Part shown: positions 25,219-32,720 of the stretch, in pieces
How positions within the stretch are numbered: the first letter of the stretch is position 1
Layout of the letters: every line of letters starts with the position of its first letter
Position numbers and translations under genes: made by a program
The notes under the pieces: model-generated
The model's input: the letters and a program-made list of their open reading frames with translations, nothing else
The model's database searches: none
Told to the model about the DNA's origin: nothing
Assembly: GCA_023396095.1 (NCBI GenBank)
Contig: JAEWXG010000004.1
Location: forward strand, 1 to 33,233
Source: Bacillota bacterium
GTDB taxonomy: Bacteria; Bacillota; Clostridia; Christensenellales; UBA3700
Reading direction: 5' to 3'
Length of the DNA stretch: 33,233 nt

Positions 25219-25767
25219 ATGGGAAACTTAGAAAAGAGTATAATAGATCATTCCGGACTTGCAATAGCGGGGCATAAAATAAGTTGTTTACAATCATTTC
25301 ATTTTAGTGATTATTCTAGTTTTTATGCTGAATATTTAATTATAAAAGAAAAATTGTTGAGGTTAGGTGTGAGCTGTGACATTTTATCTTTAAGAAGAAG
25401 TAGTGCCTTATTCTTAATTTATAATGTTAGTACATTAAAATTATACCTCTCTAATAACATGATAAGTTTATATCTTGAAAAATTTGGATATGAATCAAAG
25501 ATGAGTGTTGAGGAAAAATTACTTAAATTAAAACAAAGAATGAGCGATGGAAAGTTTCCACATGAAGTAGCAGTTTTTCTAGGATATCCGTTAGATGACA
25601 TAGAAGGATTTATGATTAACCCTCAAAACTATAAGTATGCTGGCATGTGGAAGGTTTATTCTAATGTGACAGAAAAGAAGCAACTTTTTGAAAAATATAA
25701 AAAAATAAAAGAAGAAATTAAAAATAAAGCACTTTTGTGTAGCAATATAGAGCAAGTTTTTATTTAA
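25219..25767 (+). CDS. DUF3793 family protein
   Basis: 182 aa, soluble. It matches the DUF3793 pattern: AGHKISCLQSF near the start, a Cys-containing SLRRSSALFLIYN, then FPHEVAVFLGYPLDDIEGF and NYKYAGMWKVYSN, which are the family's most conserved stretches. The biochemical function is not established. In Clostridia the family is very often encoded next to a flavodoxin, as here, and a link to iron or haem metabolism has been suggested by context. A TTG at 25207 also opens the frame, but it has no ribosome site. The ATG at 25219 is chosen, although its Shine-Dalgarno is also weak. The gene overlaps the Shine-Dalgarno of the following flavodoxin gene, so the two are translationally linked. Confidence 0.85.
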   Translation: MGNLEKSIIDHSGLAIAGHKISCLQSFHFSDYSSFYAEYLIIKEKLLRLGVSCDILSLRRSSALFLIYNVSTLKLYLSNNMISLYLEKFGYESKMSVEEKLLKLKQRMSDGKFPHEVAVFLGYPLDDIEGFMINPQNYKYAGMWKVYSNVTEKKQLFEKYKKIKEEIKNKALLCSNIEQVFI

Positions 25768-25778
25768 TGGAGGTTAAT

Positions 25779-26183
25779 ATGAAAGTAAAAATTATTTATT
25801 GGTCTGGAACAGGGAATACTGAAAAAATGGCTAATGCTATAAATGATGCAATGCTATTAAAGTATGATACAGAAATGAAGTTTGTTAAAGATGCAAAGAA
25901 AGATGACGTTGTTGATTCTGATATTATATTATTAGGATGTCCAGCAATGGGCGCAGAAGAGTTGGAAGCAGATGAATTTCAACCTTTTTATGACTCTGTA
26001 AAAGAATTACTTAAAAATAAAAAGGTAGGTCTTTTTGGATCATATGCTTGGGCGGAAGGAGAATGGATGGGCAATTGGATAGCTGATGCTAATGCTTGTG
26101 GAATAGATATTGTTGATTCTATTATTGTCCATGAAGATAACATTAATTCTTTAGATGTTTCTTCTTTTGTAGAAAAATTTTAA
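25779..26183 (+). CDS. Short-chain flavodoxin
   Basis: 134 aa, a single flavodoxin domain. The FMN phosphate-binding loop is SGTGNTEKMA (~8-17). The isoalloxazine-flanking stretches are LLGCPAMGAEELE (~50-60) and GLFGSYAWAEGEWM (~86-99). The small low-potential electron carrier can replace ferredoxin under iron limitation. An ATG at 25767 is in frame but lies within the preceding gene's last codons and overlaps the GGAGG site. The ATG at 25779, 5 bases after GGAGG (25769-25773), is the real start. It is cotranscribed with DUF3793, and a terminator follows. Confidence 0.93.
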   Translation: MKVKIIYWSGTGNTEKMANAINDAMLLKYDTEMKFVKDAKKDDVVDSDIILLGCPAMGAEELEADEFQPFYDSVKELLKNKKVGLFGSYAWAEGEWMGNWIADANACGIDIVDSIIVHEDNINSLDVSSFVEKF

Positions 26184-26207
26184 TTAAAATTTACTAGTAA
26201 ATAAAAG

Positions 26208-26233
26208 TAGCAAACTTTGTTTGCTATTTTTTT
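26208..26233 (+). terminator. Intrinsic terminator after flavodoxin
   Basis: TAGCAAAC (26208-26215) and GTTTGCTA (26219-26226) pair perfectly around a TTT loop, followed by seven T. Confidence 0.88.
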
Positions 26234-26270
26234 AAAGAATTTTGTCATTACACTAAATTAAAACATATTG

Positions 26271-26299
26271 TTGACATACTATAAAAAAAATTATAAACT
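26271..26299 (+). promoter_or_regulatory. Promoter of the ylxM-ffh translation cluster
   Basis: TTGACA (26271-26276), a 17-base spacer and TAAACT (26294-26299). The longest open frame for ylxM begins at a TTG (26268) just upstream of this box. That supports the later ATG at 26331 as the true start. Confidence 0.55.
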
Positions 26300-26330
26300 T
26301 AGGTGTAAAGCAAAATTGCTTGTCGGGCTT

Positions 26331-26642
26331 ATGGCAAAAGAAAACAAATTAATTTATGGTATATATTTTGATTATTACTCATCGCTACTTACTAAACAAC
26401 AAAGCGAAGTAATGTCAATGTTTTATCAAGATGATATGTCATTATCTGAGATAGCAGAAGTATACAACATATCAAGGCAAGCTGTTGCAATAGTTATTAA
26501 GAGATCTGAAAAATTGTTATTACACTATGAAGAAAAACTTAAATTATTTGAAAAAAACAAAAGAATATTTGATTTTCTAGATTCTCAAAAAGACATTAAA
26601 GAAGAAGCAAAAACTGTAATCAAGAGAATATTGGAGGAATAA
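26331..26642 (+). CDS. ylxM: YlxM-type SRP-associated DNA-binding-like protein
   Basis: 103 aa, all helical. It begins MAKENKLIYGIYFDYYSSLLTKQQSEVMSMFYQDDMSLSEIAEVYNISRQAVAIVIKRSEKLLLHYEEKL, a sigma-70 region 4-like helix-turn-helix (LSEIAEVYNISRQAV) typical of YlxM/p13. It is encoded immediately before ffh, as in most Firmicutes, and is thought to modulate SRP function. The ORF extends upstream to a TTG (26268), but that start would precede the promoter and add 21 residues unlike the family. AAGCAA/TTGCTT forms a small dyad in the leader. No strong Shine-Dalgarno is seen. The stop overlaps the ffh start (TAATG). Confidence 0.9.
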   Translation: MAKENKLIYGIYFDYYSSLLTKQQSEVMSMFYQDDMSLSEIAEVYNISRQAVAIVIKRSEKLLLHYEEKLKLFEKNKRIFDFLDSQKDIKEEAKTVIKRILEE

Positions 26643-27958
26643 TGGCATCTTTTAGTTCATTAAGTGAGAAATTATCGCATATTTTTTCAAAACTTAAAAA
26701 TAAAGGTAAATTAACCGAATTGGAAGTTAAGCAAGCAATGAGAGAAGTTAGAGTTGCTTTGCTTGAGGCCGATGTTAATTTCAATGTTGTAAAAGATTTT
26801 GTTAACAATATTTCGGAAAAAGCTATAGGGTCCGGGATTTTGGAAAGTTTAACTCCAGATCAGCAAGTAATTAAAATTGTTCATGAAGAATTAATTTCTT
26901 TAATGGGAAAGGAAAACTACAAATTAGAGGTTTCATCTAAGCCACCTACAGTAATTTTGATGTGTGGGCTTCAAGGTTCTGGTAAAACAACAATGTGTGG
27001 TAAGCTTGCATATAAATTGAGGAAGGAAAATAAAAATCCTTTATTGGTTGCTTGCGATATATATAGACCAGCTGCAATCAAGCAACTTCAAGTTGTTGGA
27101 TCTGGTGCAGGTGTTCCAGTTTTTGAAATGGGACAAATTGAGCCATTAAAAATTGTGAAAGAAGCTTTTAAAGAAGCTGCAAATAAAGGCTATGATACTA
27201 TAATTATTGATACTGCCGGAAGACTTCATATTGATAATCAATTAATGGAAGAATTGCAAAGTATAAAGAAATTTGCAAATCCAACTGAGACGTTACTAAT
27301 TGTTGATTCAATGGCAGGTCAAGATGCAGTTAATGTAGCAGAAACATTTAATAAAGAAATAGATATTACAGGCGTTATTTTAACCAAACTTGATGGGGAT
27401 ACTAGAGGCGGTGCAGCATTATCTATAAGAGCTGTAACAGGTAAACCTATTAAATTTTCTGGGATAGGTGAAAAAGTAACCGATTTAGAAGCCTTTTATC
27501 CTGATAGAATGGCATCTCGCATTTTAGGGATGGGAGATGTTTTAACATTGATAGAAAAGGCACAAAATGCTTTTAGTGAGAAAGAAGCAAAAGATTTGCA
27601 AAAGAAAATTAGGGAAAGATCATTTACTTTAGCAGATTATTTAGACCAAATTGATAAGATGAAAAAAATGGGAAACATAAAAGATATGCTTGGAATGATT
27701 CCTGGATTATCAAGTAAAATGAAAGGGAATATTGATATTGATGAAAAGCAAATTGTAAAGGTTAAGGCAATTATTCAATCAATGACTCCCGAAGAAAGAG
27801 AAAAGCCATCTATTATAAAATCAAATCAAAAGAAAAGGATTGCAAAAGGTAGTGGTACAACAATACAAGATGTCAATGCTTTATTAAAGCAGTTTGAACA
27901 AATGAAAGAAATGATGAATAAATTTTCGTCTAAAAAAGGGTTAAGAGGACTATTTTAG
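26642..27958 (+). CDS. ffh: Signal recognition particle protein Ffh
   Basis: A 438-aa SRP54-type GTPase. The N domain (1-~90) is followed by the G domain with GLQGSGKTTMCGKLA (P-loop, ~105), DIYRPAAIKQL, DTAGRLHID and TKLDGDTRGGAAL, and then the Met-rich M domain (~300-438) with GMIPGL, the SRP-RNA binding stretch KKRIAKGSGTTIQDVN and a final QMKEMMNKF. With 4.5S/scRNA it recognises signal peptides at the ribosome and delivers nascent membrane proteins to FtsY. GGAGG (26633-26637) precedes the ATG, which overlaps the ylxM stop. Length and motifs are normal. Confidence 0.98.
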   Translation: MASFSSLSEKLSHIFSKLKNKGKLTELEVKQAMREVRVALLEADVNFNVVKDFVNNISEKAIGSGILESLTPDQQVIKIVHEELISLMGKENYKLEVSSKPPTVILMCGLQGSGKTTMCGKLAYKLRKENKNPLLVACDIYRPAAIKQLQVVGSGAGVPVFEMGQIEPLKIVKEAFKEAANKGYDTIIIDTAGRLHIDNQLMEELQSIKKFANPTETLLIVDSMAGQDAVNVAETFNKEIDITGVILTKLDGDTRGGAALSIRAVTGKPIKFSGIGEKVTDLEAFYPDRMASRILGMGDVLTLIEKAQNAFSEKEAKDLQKKIRERSFTLADYLDQIDKMKKMGNIKDMLGMIPGLSSKMKGNIDIDEKQIVKVKAIIQSMTPEEREKPSIIKSNQKKRIAKGSGTTIQDVNALLKQFEQMKEMMNKFSSKKGLRGLF

Positions 27959-27977
27959 ACAGTAGGAGGTAATATAT

Positions 27978-28232
27978 ATGGTTAAATTAAGACTTACAAG
28001 AATGGGCTCAAAAGGAAATCCATTTTACAGAATCGTAGCTATTGATGAAAGAAAAGCTAGATCAGGCAAATGCTTAGAGGTAATTGGAACATATGATCCA
28101 ACTCAACCTAACGATTCAAAAGATTTTTTAAAAATTGACTCAGAAAAAGCTTTAAAGTGGCTAAATAATGGAGCTCAACCAACAGACACTGTAAGAGATT
28201 TACTAAAGATGCAAGATATTATTAAGAAGTAG
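27978..28232 (+). CDS. rpsP: 30S ribosomal protein S16
   Basis: 84 aa, standard S16 size: MVKLRLTRMGSKGNPFYRIVAIDERKARSG, then IGTYDPTQP and ALKWLNNGAQPTDTVRDLL. It is an early-assembling protein of the small ribosomal subunit. A perfect GGAGG site is found 8 bases before the ATG, 19 bp after ffh. It is followed closely by khpA. Confidence 0.98.
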   Translation: MVKLRLTRMGSKGNPFYRIVAIDERKARSGKCLEVIGTYDPTQPNDSKDFLKIDSEKALKWLNNGAQPTDTVRDLLKMQDIIKK

Positions 28233-28240
28233 GTGATAGA

Positions 28241-28483
28241 ATGTTAGATGCAGAATTATTGGTTTCTTATATAATTTCTCAATTAGTAGATGGCGATGAA
28301 TCTTTTGATGTAAGTACATTAGAAGGTGAAGGATCTTATGTTATTAGTGTTGATGTAAAAAAAGATCAAATCGGCAAAGTTATTGGTAAACAGGGACGGA
28401 TTGCGAAAGCGATAAGAAGTTTACTAAGAGCTTACGGTATGGAAAGAAACATGAAAATAATGTTAGAAATTAACGAAATGTAA
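28241..28483 (+). CDS. khpA: KhpA, KH-domain RNA-binding protein
   Basis: An 80-aa single KH domain with the GxxG RNA-binding loop, IGKVIGKQGRIAKAIRSLLRA (~45-65). KhpA (YlqC) forms a heterodimer with KhpB/Jag in Firmicutes and binds many mRNAs and sRNAs, with effects on cell division and elongation. It lies 8 bp after rpsP, with GTAGGTG across the rpsP stop as ribosome site. It is followed directly by a terminator. Confidence 0.95.
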   Translation: MLDAELLVSYIISQLVDGDESFDVSTLEGEGSYVISVDVKKDQIGKVIGKQGRIAKAIRSLLRAYGMERNMKIMLEINEM

Positions 28484-28488
28484 AAATC

Positions 28489-28513
28489 AAACCTAGCTCG
28501 ACTAGGTTTTTTT
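28489..28513 (+). terminator. Intrinsic terminator inside the cluster, just before rimM
   Basis: AAACCTAG (28489-28496) pairs with CTAGGTTT (28502-28509) around a 5-base loop, followed by a T-run to 28513. It begins 5 bases after the khpA stop and ends 3 bases before the rimM start. It should reduce readthrough into rimM-trmD-rbgA-rnhB. Confidence 0.8.
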
Positions 28514-28516
28514 GTT

Positions 28517-29032
28517 ATGATAATGAAAAAAATAGAAATTGGAAAAATACTAAAAGCACAAGGCATTAAGGGTGAATTTAAAGTTGAACCATTAACGAAT
28601 GATATTAATCGTTTTTACGATTTAAAAATCATTTATATCAATAATCAAGAATTTCATATAAAAACAGTTAGAATGGACAAGGGGTACGTTTTTTTAACAG
28701 TTAATGAACTAATTGATAGAACAGCTTTTGAAAAAGCAAATTTAGTTAATAAATATATTGAGATTGAAAGGGATGATAGAGTTTTAAAGGAAGGGGAATA
28801 TTATATTGTTGATATAATAAATTCAAGCGTAAGTATTGATGGTGAATATTTGGGAAAACTTGTAGAAATTTTGCAAAATTCAAAGGTTGATGTTTATGTA
28901 ATAAAATTAAAAAACAATAAGACAGTTATGTTTCCTGCCTTGAAAAAAGTGTTAAAAAATATTAATATTGATCAAAAAGAAATTGAACTTGATAGGTCAG
29001 TATTTGAGGAGATTGCTTGCTATGAAGATTAA
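28517..29032 (+). CDS. rimM: Ribosome maturation factor RimM
   Basis: 171 aa (169 from the second ATG). The N-terminal RimM beta-barrel is KIEIGKILKAQGIKGEFKVEPLTND, followed by a C-terminal PRC-barrel (EGEYYIVDIINSSVSIDGEYLGKLVEIL and a terminal VMFPALKKVLKNINIDQKEIEL). It assists assembly of the 30S head by acting on S19 and helix 33 of 16S rRNA. The start is unusual: ATG ATA ATG follows the T-run of a terminator with no Shine-Dalgarno at all, so either ATG could be used. The gene overlaps trmD by 11 bp. Confidence 0.93.
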   Translation: MIMKKIEIGKILKAQGIKGEFKVEPLTNDINRFYDLKIIYINNQEFHIKTVRMDKGYVFLTVNELIDRTAFEKANLVNKYIEIERDDRVLKEGEYYIVDIINSSVSIDGEYLGKLVEILQNSKVDVYVIKLKNNKTVMFPALKKVLKNINIDQKEIELDRSVFEEIACYED

Positions 29033-29696
29033 TATATTAACGATTTTCCCTGAAATGTTTGAAGCCTTAAAATTTGGTGTAATTGGAAAAGCAATTAATA
29101 AAGGGATTTTAGAGATTAATATAGTTAATATTCGTGACTATTCTCAAGATAAACACAAGAAATGTGATGATACTCCATTTGGTGGTGGAGCAGGTATGGT
29201 TATGACTCCTGGACCTATTCATAATGCAATTAAAGCAATTGATTTTGAACATAAAACAGTAAGAATATATATGTCTCCAAAAGGTAAGCAATTTTCACAA
29301 AACATTGTTAAACAATATTCAAGTCTCGATGAAATTACAATATTATGTTGTAACTATGAAGGTGTAGATCAAAGAGTTATTGATCTTGATATTGATGAAG
29401 AAATATCTATCGGAGATTATATCTTAACAGGAGGAGAACTTCCTGCGATGGTTTTTTTAAATGCAATTTCAAGATATATAGATGGAGTTTTAGGTTCAAG
29501 TGAATCATTAGAAGAAGAAAGCTTTTCAAATAATCTTTTAGAATATCCGCAATATACAAAACCGCAAATTTTTGAAGGAATAGATGTTCCAGAAGTATTG
29601 CTTTCTGGAAATCATCAAAAAATTAAAGATTGGCGTTATAAAAAATCACTTGAGATAACAAAAGAGAAAAGACCAGACTTGTTAAGAGGTAAATAA
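29022..29696 (+). CDS. trmD: tRNA (guanine-37-N1)-methyltransferase
   Basis: A 224-aa SPOUT methyltransferase: MKINILTIFPEMFEAL at the start, DDTPFGGGAGMVMTPGPI, and the trefoil-knot SAM site (CCNYEGVDQR; IGDYILTGGELPAMV). It methylates G37 next to the anticodon to prevent frameshifting and is essential in most bacteria. The frame is open 54 bases further upstream, but the ATG at 29022 fits the family and has GAGGAG (29006-29011) 10 bases before it, inside rimM. Its TAA overlaps the rbgA start (TAATG). rplS, often found next to trmD, is absent. Confidence 0.97.
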   Translation: MKINILTIFPEMFEALKFGVIGKAINKGILEINIVNIRDYSQDKHKKCDDTPFGGGAGMVMTPGPIHNAIKAIDFEHKTVRIYMSPKGKQFSQNIVKQYSSLDEITILCCNYEGVDQRVIDLDIDEEISIGDYILTGGELPAMVFLNAISRYIDGVLGSSESLEEESFSNNLLEYPQYTKPQIFEGIDVPEVLLSGNHQKIKDWRYKKSLEITKEKRPDLLRGK

Positions 29697-30535
29697 TGCA
29701 CATTCAATGGTTTCCAGGTCATATGACCAAGGCATTAAGAGAAATAGAAAACAATTTAAATAAGATAGATGTTGTTATCTATATGCTTGATGCAAGAGCT
29801 ATTCAATCCAGTTTTAATAAAAAATTTGATGATCTTATACAAAATAAAAAGGTGCTTTATGTAATTAATAAGTGTGATTTAGTTAAATCTAGTGATTTGA
29901 TACCTTGGAAAAAAAAGTTTGCTGAGAGCAATAAAGAAAGTATATTTGTTTCGTCTGTTTCGTCAAATGATAAAAAAATAATTTTAAACAAAATAAATAT
30001 AGTATCTAAAGGGATTGTTGAGAGATATAAAAGTAAAGGGGTTAATAAGACAATAAGAGCAATGGTACTAGGAATGCCAAACACAGGAAAATCGACACTA
30101 ATCAATTTGCTTGCTCCATTTAAAAAAGCTGTTACAGGAAATAAGGCTGGTATTACTAGAGGGCTTCAATTTGTGAAGATTGGAGAGTTTATCGAACTAT
30201 ATGACACGCCAGGAACACTTGTGCCTGCTTTTGAAAATCAGGAAATTGCTATAAAACTCGCATTAATTGGTAGCATTAATGATGAAATTTTGGACATGAA
30301 TGAGTTGGCTGTTGAATTAATTAAAATATTGAAAAAGCAAAACAATTTGGAATTTTTAGAAAGATATGAGCAAGAAAAATATTTAGAGGACACTTTTGAG
30401 CAAATAGAAAAAATAGCTAAAGCAAGAGGATATGTTTTATCGCAAGGTAAGTTAGATTGTGATAGGTGTGCAAAAGCATTAATTCTAGAACTTCGCGCCG
30501 GGAAAATAGGAAAAATAATGTTTGATTTTGTATGA
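29696..30535 (+). CDS. rbgA: Ribosome biogenesis GTPase RbgA (YlqF)
   Basis: A 279-aa circularly permuted GTPase. The G4 motif (VINKCDL, ~58) comes before G1 (GMPNTGKSTLIN, ~124) and G3 (DTPG, ~167), with ITRG as switch region. It begins MHIQWFPGHMTKA, the typical N-terminus. RbgA acts late in 50S subunit maturation. The start overlaps the trmD stop by one base and the stop overlaps rnhB by 4 bases (ATGA), so translation is coupled throughout. The stop is TGA, showing UGA is a stop codon here. Confidence 0.96.
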   Translation: MHIQWFPGHMTKALREIENNLNKIDVVIYMLDARAIQSSFNKKFDDLIQNKKVLYVINKCDLVKSSDLIPWKKKFAESNKESIFVSSVSSNDKKIILNKINIVSKGIVERYKSKGVNKTIRAMVLGMPNTGKSTLINLLAPFKKAVTGNKAGITRGLQFVKIGEFIELYDTPGTLVPAFENQEIAIKLALIGSINDEILDMNELAVELIKILKKQNNLEFLERYEQEKYLEDTFEQIEKIAKARGYVLSQGKLDCDRCAKALILELRAGKIGKIMFDFV

Positions 30536-31143
30536 AAGAAATTATTGATAATTTAAAAATTGAGAGAAAACTTCTTGATGATGGATTTAAATATATTGCA
30601 GGAATAGATGAGGTAGGAAGAGGACCTTTGGCTGGGCCCGTAGTTGTTGCTACTTGTGTTATGCCACTTGATGAAAATAACCTTATAGGAGGGATAACCG
30701 ACAGCAAGAAGTTATCTGAAAAGAAGAGACAATATTTTAGTAATTTAATCATGGAAAAATCAATAACATATAGCATAGATGAAATTGACCATAAGACTAT
30801 TGATTCGATAAATATTTTGAATGCAACAAAAGAGGCAATGAGACAAGCAGTAGAGACTATGTTTATTGTTCCAGATATTGTTTTGGTGGATGCTTTGCAT
30901 TTAGACATTTCCCCTAAGCAAATTAGTGTAATTAAAGGGGATTTATATAGTTATTCAATTGGATGTGCGTCAATTATTGCAAAAGTTTACAGAGATGCAT
31001 TGATGACTAAATACGATGAGATTTATCCTGGTTATGGTTTTGCAAGTAATAAAGGATATGGGACTAAAGAACATATTGACGCTATAAAAAGGAATGGGCC
31101 TTGTCCAATTCATCGGATGACTTTTATAAAAAATTTTGTTTAA
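30532..31143 (+). CDS. rnhB: Ribonuclease HII
   Basis: 203 aa. The catalytic acidic residues are in GIDEVGRGPLAGPV (Asp and Glu, ~25), VLVDALHL (~124) and KVYRD (~160). The substrate-recognition GRG motif is present. It removes RNA primers and single ribonucleotides from DNA. It starts within the rbgA stop (ATGA) and is the last gene of the cluster. tRNA-Arg begins 2 bp after its stop. Confidence 0.97.
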   Translation: MKEIIDNLKIERKLLDDGFKYIAGIDEVGRGPLAGPVVVATCVMPLDENNLIGGITDSKKLSEKKRQYFSNLIMEKSITYSIDEIDHKTIDSINILNATKEAMRQAVETMFIVPDIVLVDALHLDISPKQISVIKGDLYSYSIGCASIIAKVYRDALMTKYDEIYPGYGFASNKGYGTKEHIDAIKRNGPCPIHRMTFIKNFV

Positions 31144-31145
31144 AT

Positions 31146-31220
31146 GCACCTATAGTATAATGGATAAAACGTGTGATTCCGGTTCATAAGTTGCAGGTTC
31201 GATTCCTGCTAGGTGCACCA
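31146..31220 (+). tRNA. tRNA-Arg (anticodon CCG)
   Basis: The acceptor stem GCACCTA pairs with TAGGTGC, followed by ACCA, so CCA is encoded. The anticodon arm is TGTGA-TTCCGGT-TCATA, anticodon CCG (codon CGG). The T arm GCAGG-TTCGATT-CCTGC is canonical. The D arm (GTAT...AAAC) is weak, with a mismatch. It probably shares the rnhB transcript and lies next to an integrase-bearing region. Confidence 0.93.
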
Positions 31221-31222
31221 TC

Positions 31223-31286
31223 TTTGTAGTACGAAAAAGCTACAAAACATAAAAAGCACAAGATTTAGTAGGTCTTGTGCTTTTTT
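31223..31286 (+). terminator. Hairpin plus strong terminator after tRNA-Arg
   Basis: A first dyad TTTGTAG/CTACAAA (31223-31246) is followed by a perfect 13-bp stem (AAAAAGCACAAGA, 31251-31263; TCTTGTGCTTTTT, 31273-31285) with a T-run. The second part is the terminator. It closes the long ylxM-to-tRNA operon. Confidence 0.88.
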
Positions 31287-31542
31287 GTTACCATATCTTG
31301 TGGTTCGCGCCCTTCGCGGAATATTTGAATTCAGGAGCTGCATTTTGACCTATTTTTCAAAAAACAGGACTTGAACTGACGACTTCGTTTTAATCCCCGC
31401 CTGACACCTACAATTTAATACAAATCTTTTAAGAGAGAACAAGGATACATGTTCTCTCTTTTTTTATGCCGTTTCGAGGGGTAATTTCCTATTTACGGTG
31501 AGAAAAATTATAATAATAACAGTAAATCGAAAGGAGTTTTCA
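31287..31542. other. Non-coding junction between tRNA-Arg terminator and integrase, with tRNA-like remnant
   Basis: There is no gene here. Composition shifts towards G+C (GGTTCGCGCCCTTCGCGG near 31302). On the minus strand 31409-31365 resembles a degenerate 3' half of a tRNA: GTCGTCAGTTCAAGTCCTG recalls a T arm with the invariant TTCRA, although the stem pairs poorly. It may be an old attachment-site scar. Confidence 0.35.
31431..31465 (+). terminator. Strong intrinsic terminator upstream of the integrase
   Basis: AAGAGAGAACA (31431-31441) and TGTTCTCTCTT (31450-31460) form a perfect 11-bp stem with an 8-base loop and a T-run. It isolates the integrase gene from upstream transcription. Confidence 0.88.
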
Positions 31543-32510
31543 ATGAAATACAAAGATTGGTTGGACGTATGGTTTGCGAATTACATAGAGCCTTCGTCTA
31601 AAACGAAAACGTGCGAAAGATATTCGGAGATTATCGAAAAGCACTTGAAGGTAAAGTTGGGCGAGTACGAGCTTGAAGAACTGTCGCCCATCGTCATACA
31701 GAAGTATATTACCGAACTTATGCAGTCGGGCAATCTGACAACCGGAAAGGGGTTAGCGGCTAATTCCGTAAACGGGATTATTACGGTTATTCAGAACTCT
31801 CTGAAACTTGCGTATACGCTCGGAGAACTGAAAGAGTACACGACAGACAAAATCAGACGACCGAAAACGAAAGAGAAAGAAGTATCCTGTTTTTCGCTTG
31901 CCGAACAGAAGAAGATAGAGCAGGCGGCGTTATCGAGTAAGAAACGGAAATTCATCGGGATCGTGATTTGTCTTTATTCGGGATTGCGTATCGGAGAATT
32001 GCTCGCGCTTACTTGGGTAGATATTGATTTCACGAAAGAAACGCTTACGGTGAACAAAACTTGCCACGACGGACGAGATGAAAACGGGAATCTCTGTCGG
32101 ATCACGGACTTGCCGAAAACGGGAATCTCTGTCGGATCACGGACTTGCCGAAAACAACTTCTTCCAAAAGAATGATTCCGCTTCCGAAGCAGTTGCTTCC
32201 CGTTCTGAAAGAATATAAAAGGAAAAGCATTTCGGAGTACATTGTAGAATCGGAAAAGGGCGAACCGCTTACGGTGCGATCTTATCAGAGAACCTTTGAA
32301 CTTTTGCAAAAGCGTTTGCATATCGAGCGTAAAGGTTTCCATTCGCTTCGTCATATGTTTGCTACACGCGCTTTGGAGTGCGGAATGGACGTGAAAACCT
32401 TGGCGGAGATATTGGGACACAAAAATCCCACGATTACACTGAATCGTTATGCTCATTCTATGATGGATCATAAGAAAGAAATGATGAATAGGCTTGGAAA
32501 AATGCTGTAA
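31543..32510 (+). pseudogene. Tyrosine recombinase/integrase disrupted by a 35-bp tandem duplication
   Basis: The first frame (31543-32175) has a SAM-like DNA-binding N-terminus (MKYKDWLDVWFANYIEPSS; LTTGKGLAANSVNGIITVIQNSL) and the first catalytic Arg (LYSGLRIGELLALTW). The second frame (from ~32145 to 32510) has the rest: HSLRHMFATRAL (HxxR), LGHKNPTITLNRYAHSM (His and the nucleophilic Tyr). Between them a 35-bp sequence is repeated in tandem (32081-32115, 32116-32150). As 35 is not a multiple of three, the second copy shifts the frame. Removing one copy restores RITDLPKTTSSKRMIPLP, the normal family sequence, and a complete ~310-aa enzyme. AAAGGAG precedes the ATG; a GTG at 31498 is less likely. 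The gene is visibly richer in G+C than the neighbouring chromosome, a sign of transfer. Confidence 0.92.
32081..32150 (+). repeat. 35-bp direct tandem duplication in the integrase gene
   Basis: Two identical 35-bp copies lie head to tail and are followed by a further AAAAC that repeats the first five bases. A single ancestral copy would have been flanked by AAAAC on both sides, so slippage between these 5-base repeats can explain the duplication. Confidence 0.97.
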
Positions 32511-32516
32511 AATAAC

Positions 32517-32545
32517 AGGTCGCCTATTAGTGTAATAGATGACCT
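32517..32545. repeat. 29-bp interrupted palindrome after the integrase stop
   Basis: The arms AGGTC-gc-CTATTA and TAATAG-at-GACCT surround GTG, with one 2-base internal mismatch. The 19 bases 32524-32542 recur inverted at 32678-32696. Confidence 0.85.
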
Positions 32546-32677
32546 TCATATTATGTATTGTACTCAAAATTCCTAAAAAAGTCAATAGTAATTTATGCTT
32601 ATCCCGTAAAATAACTTATCTTCAAAATAATTTTTTTCAAATTTCTGTATATAGGTGATCGTTTTACGACTCAATGT

Positions 32678-32700
32678 TCATCTATTACACTAATAGATGA
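32678..32700. repeat. 23-bp perfect palindrome (TCATCTATTA arms)
   Basis: TCATCTATTA and TAATAGATGA are exact inverted copies around CAC. It shares 19 bp, in opposite orientation, with the palindrome at 32517. Confidence 0.9.
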
Positions 32701-32720
32701 ACTGTGAAAATGGTAAAATG

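Noticed and set aside
31974..32585. 203-aa minus-strand frame over the integrase
   Set aside because: It is a shadow of the integrase gene in the G+C-richer region; it has no ribosome site or known domain.
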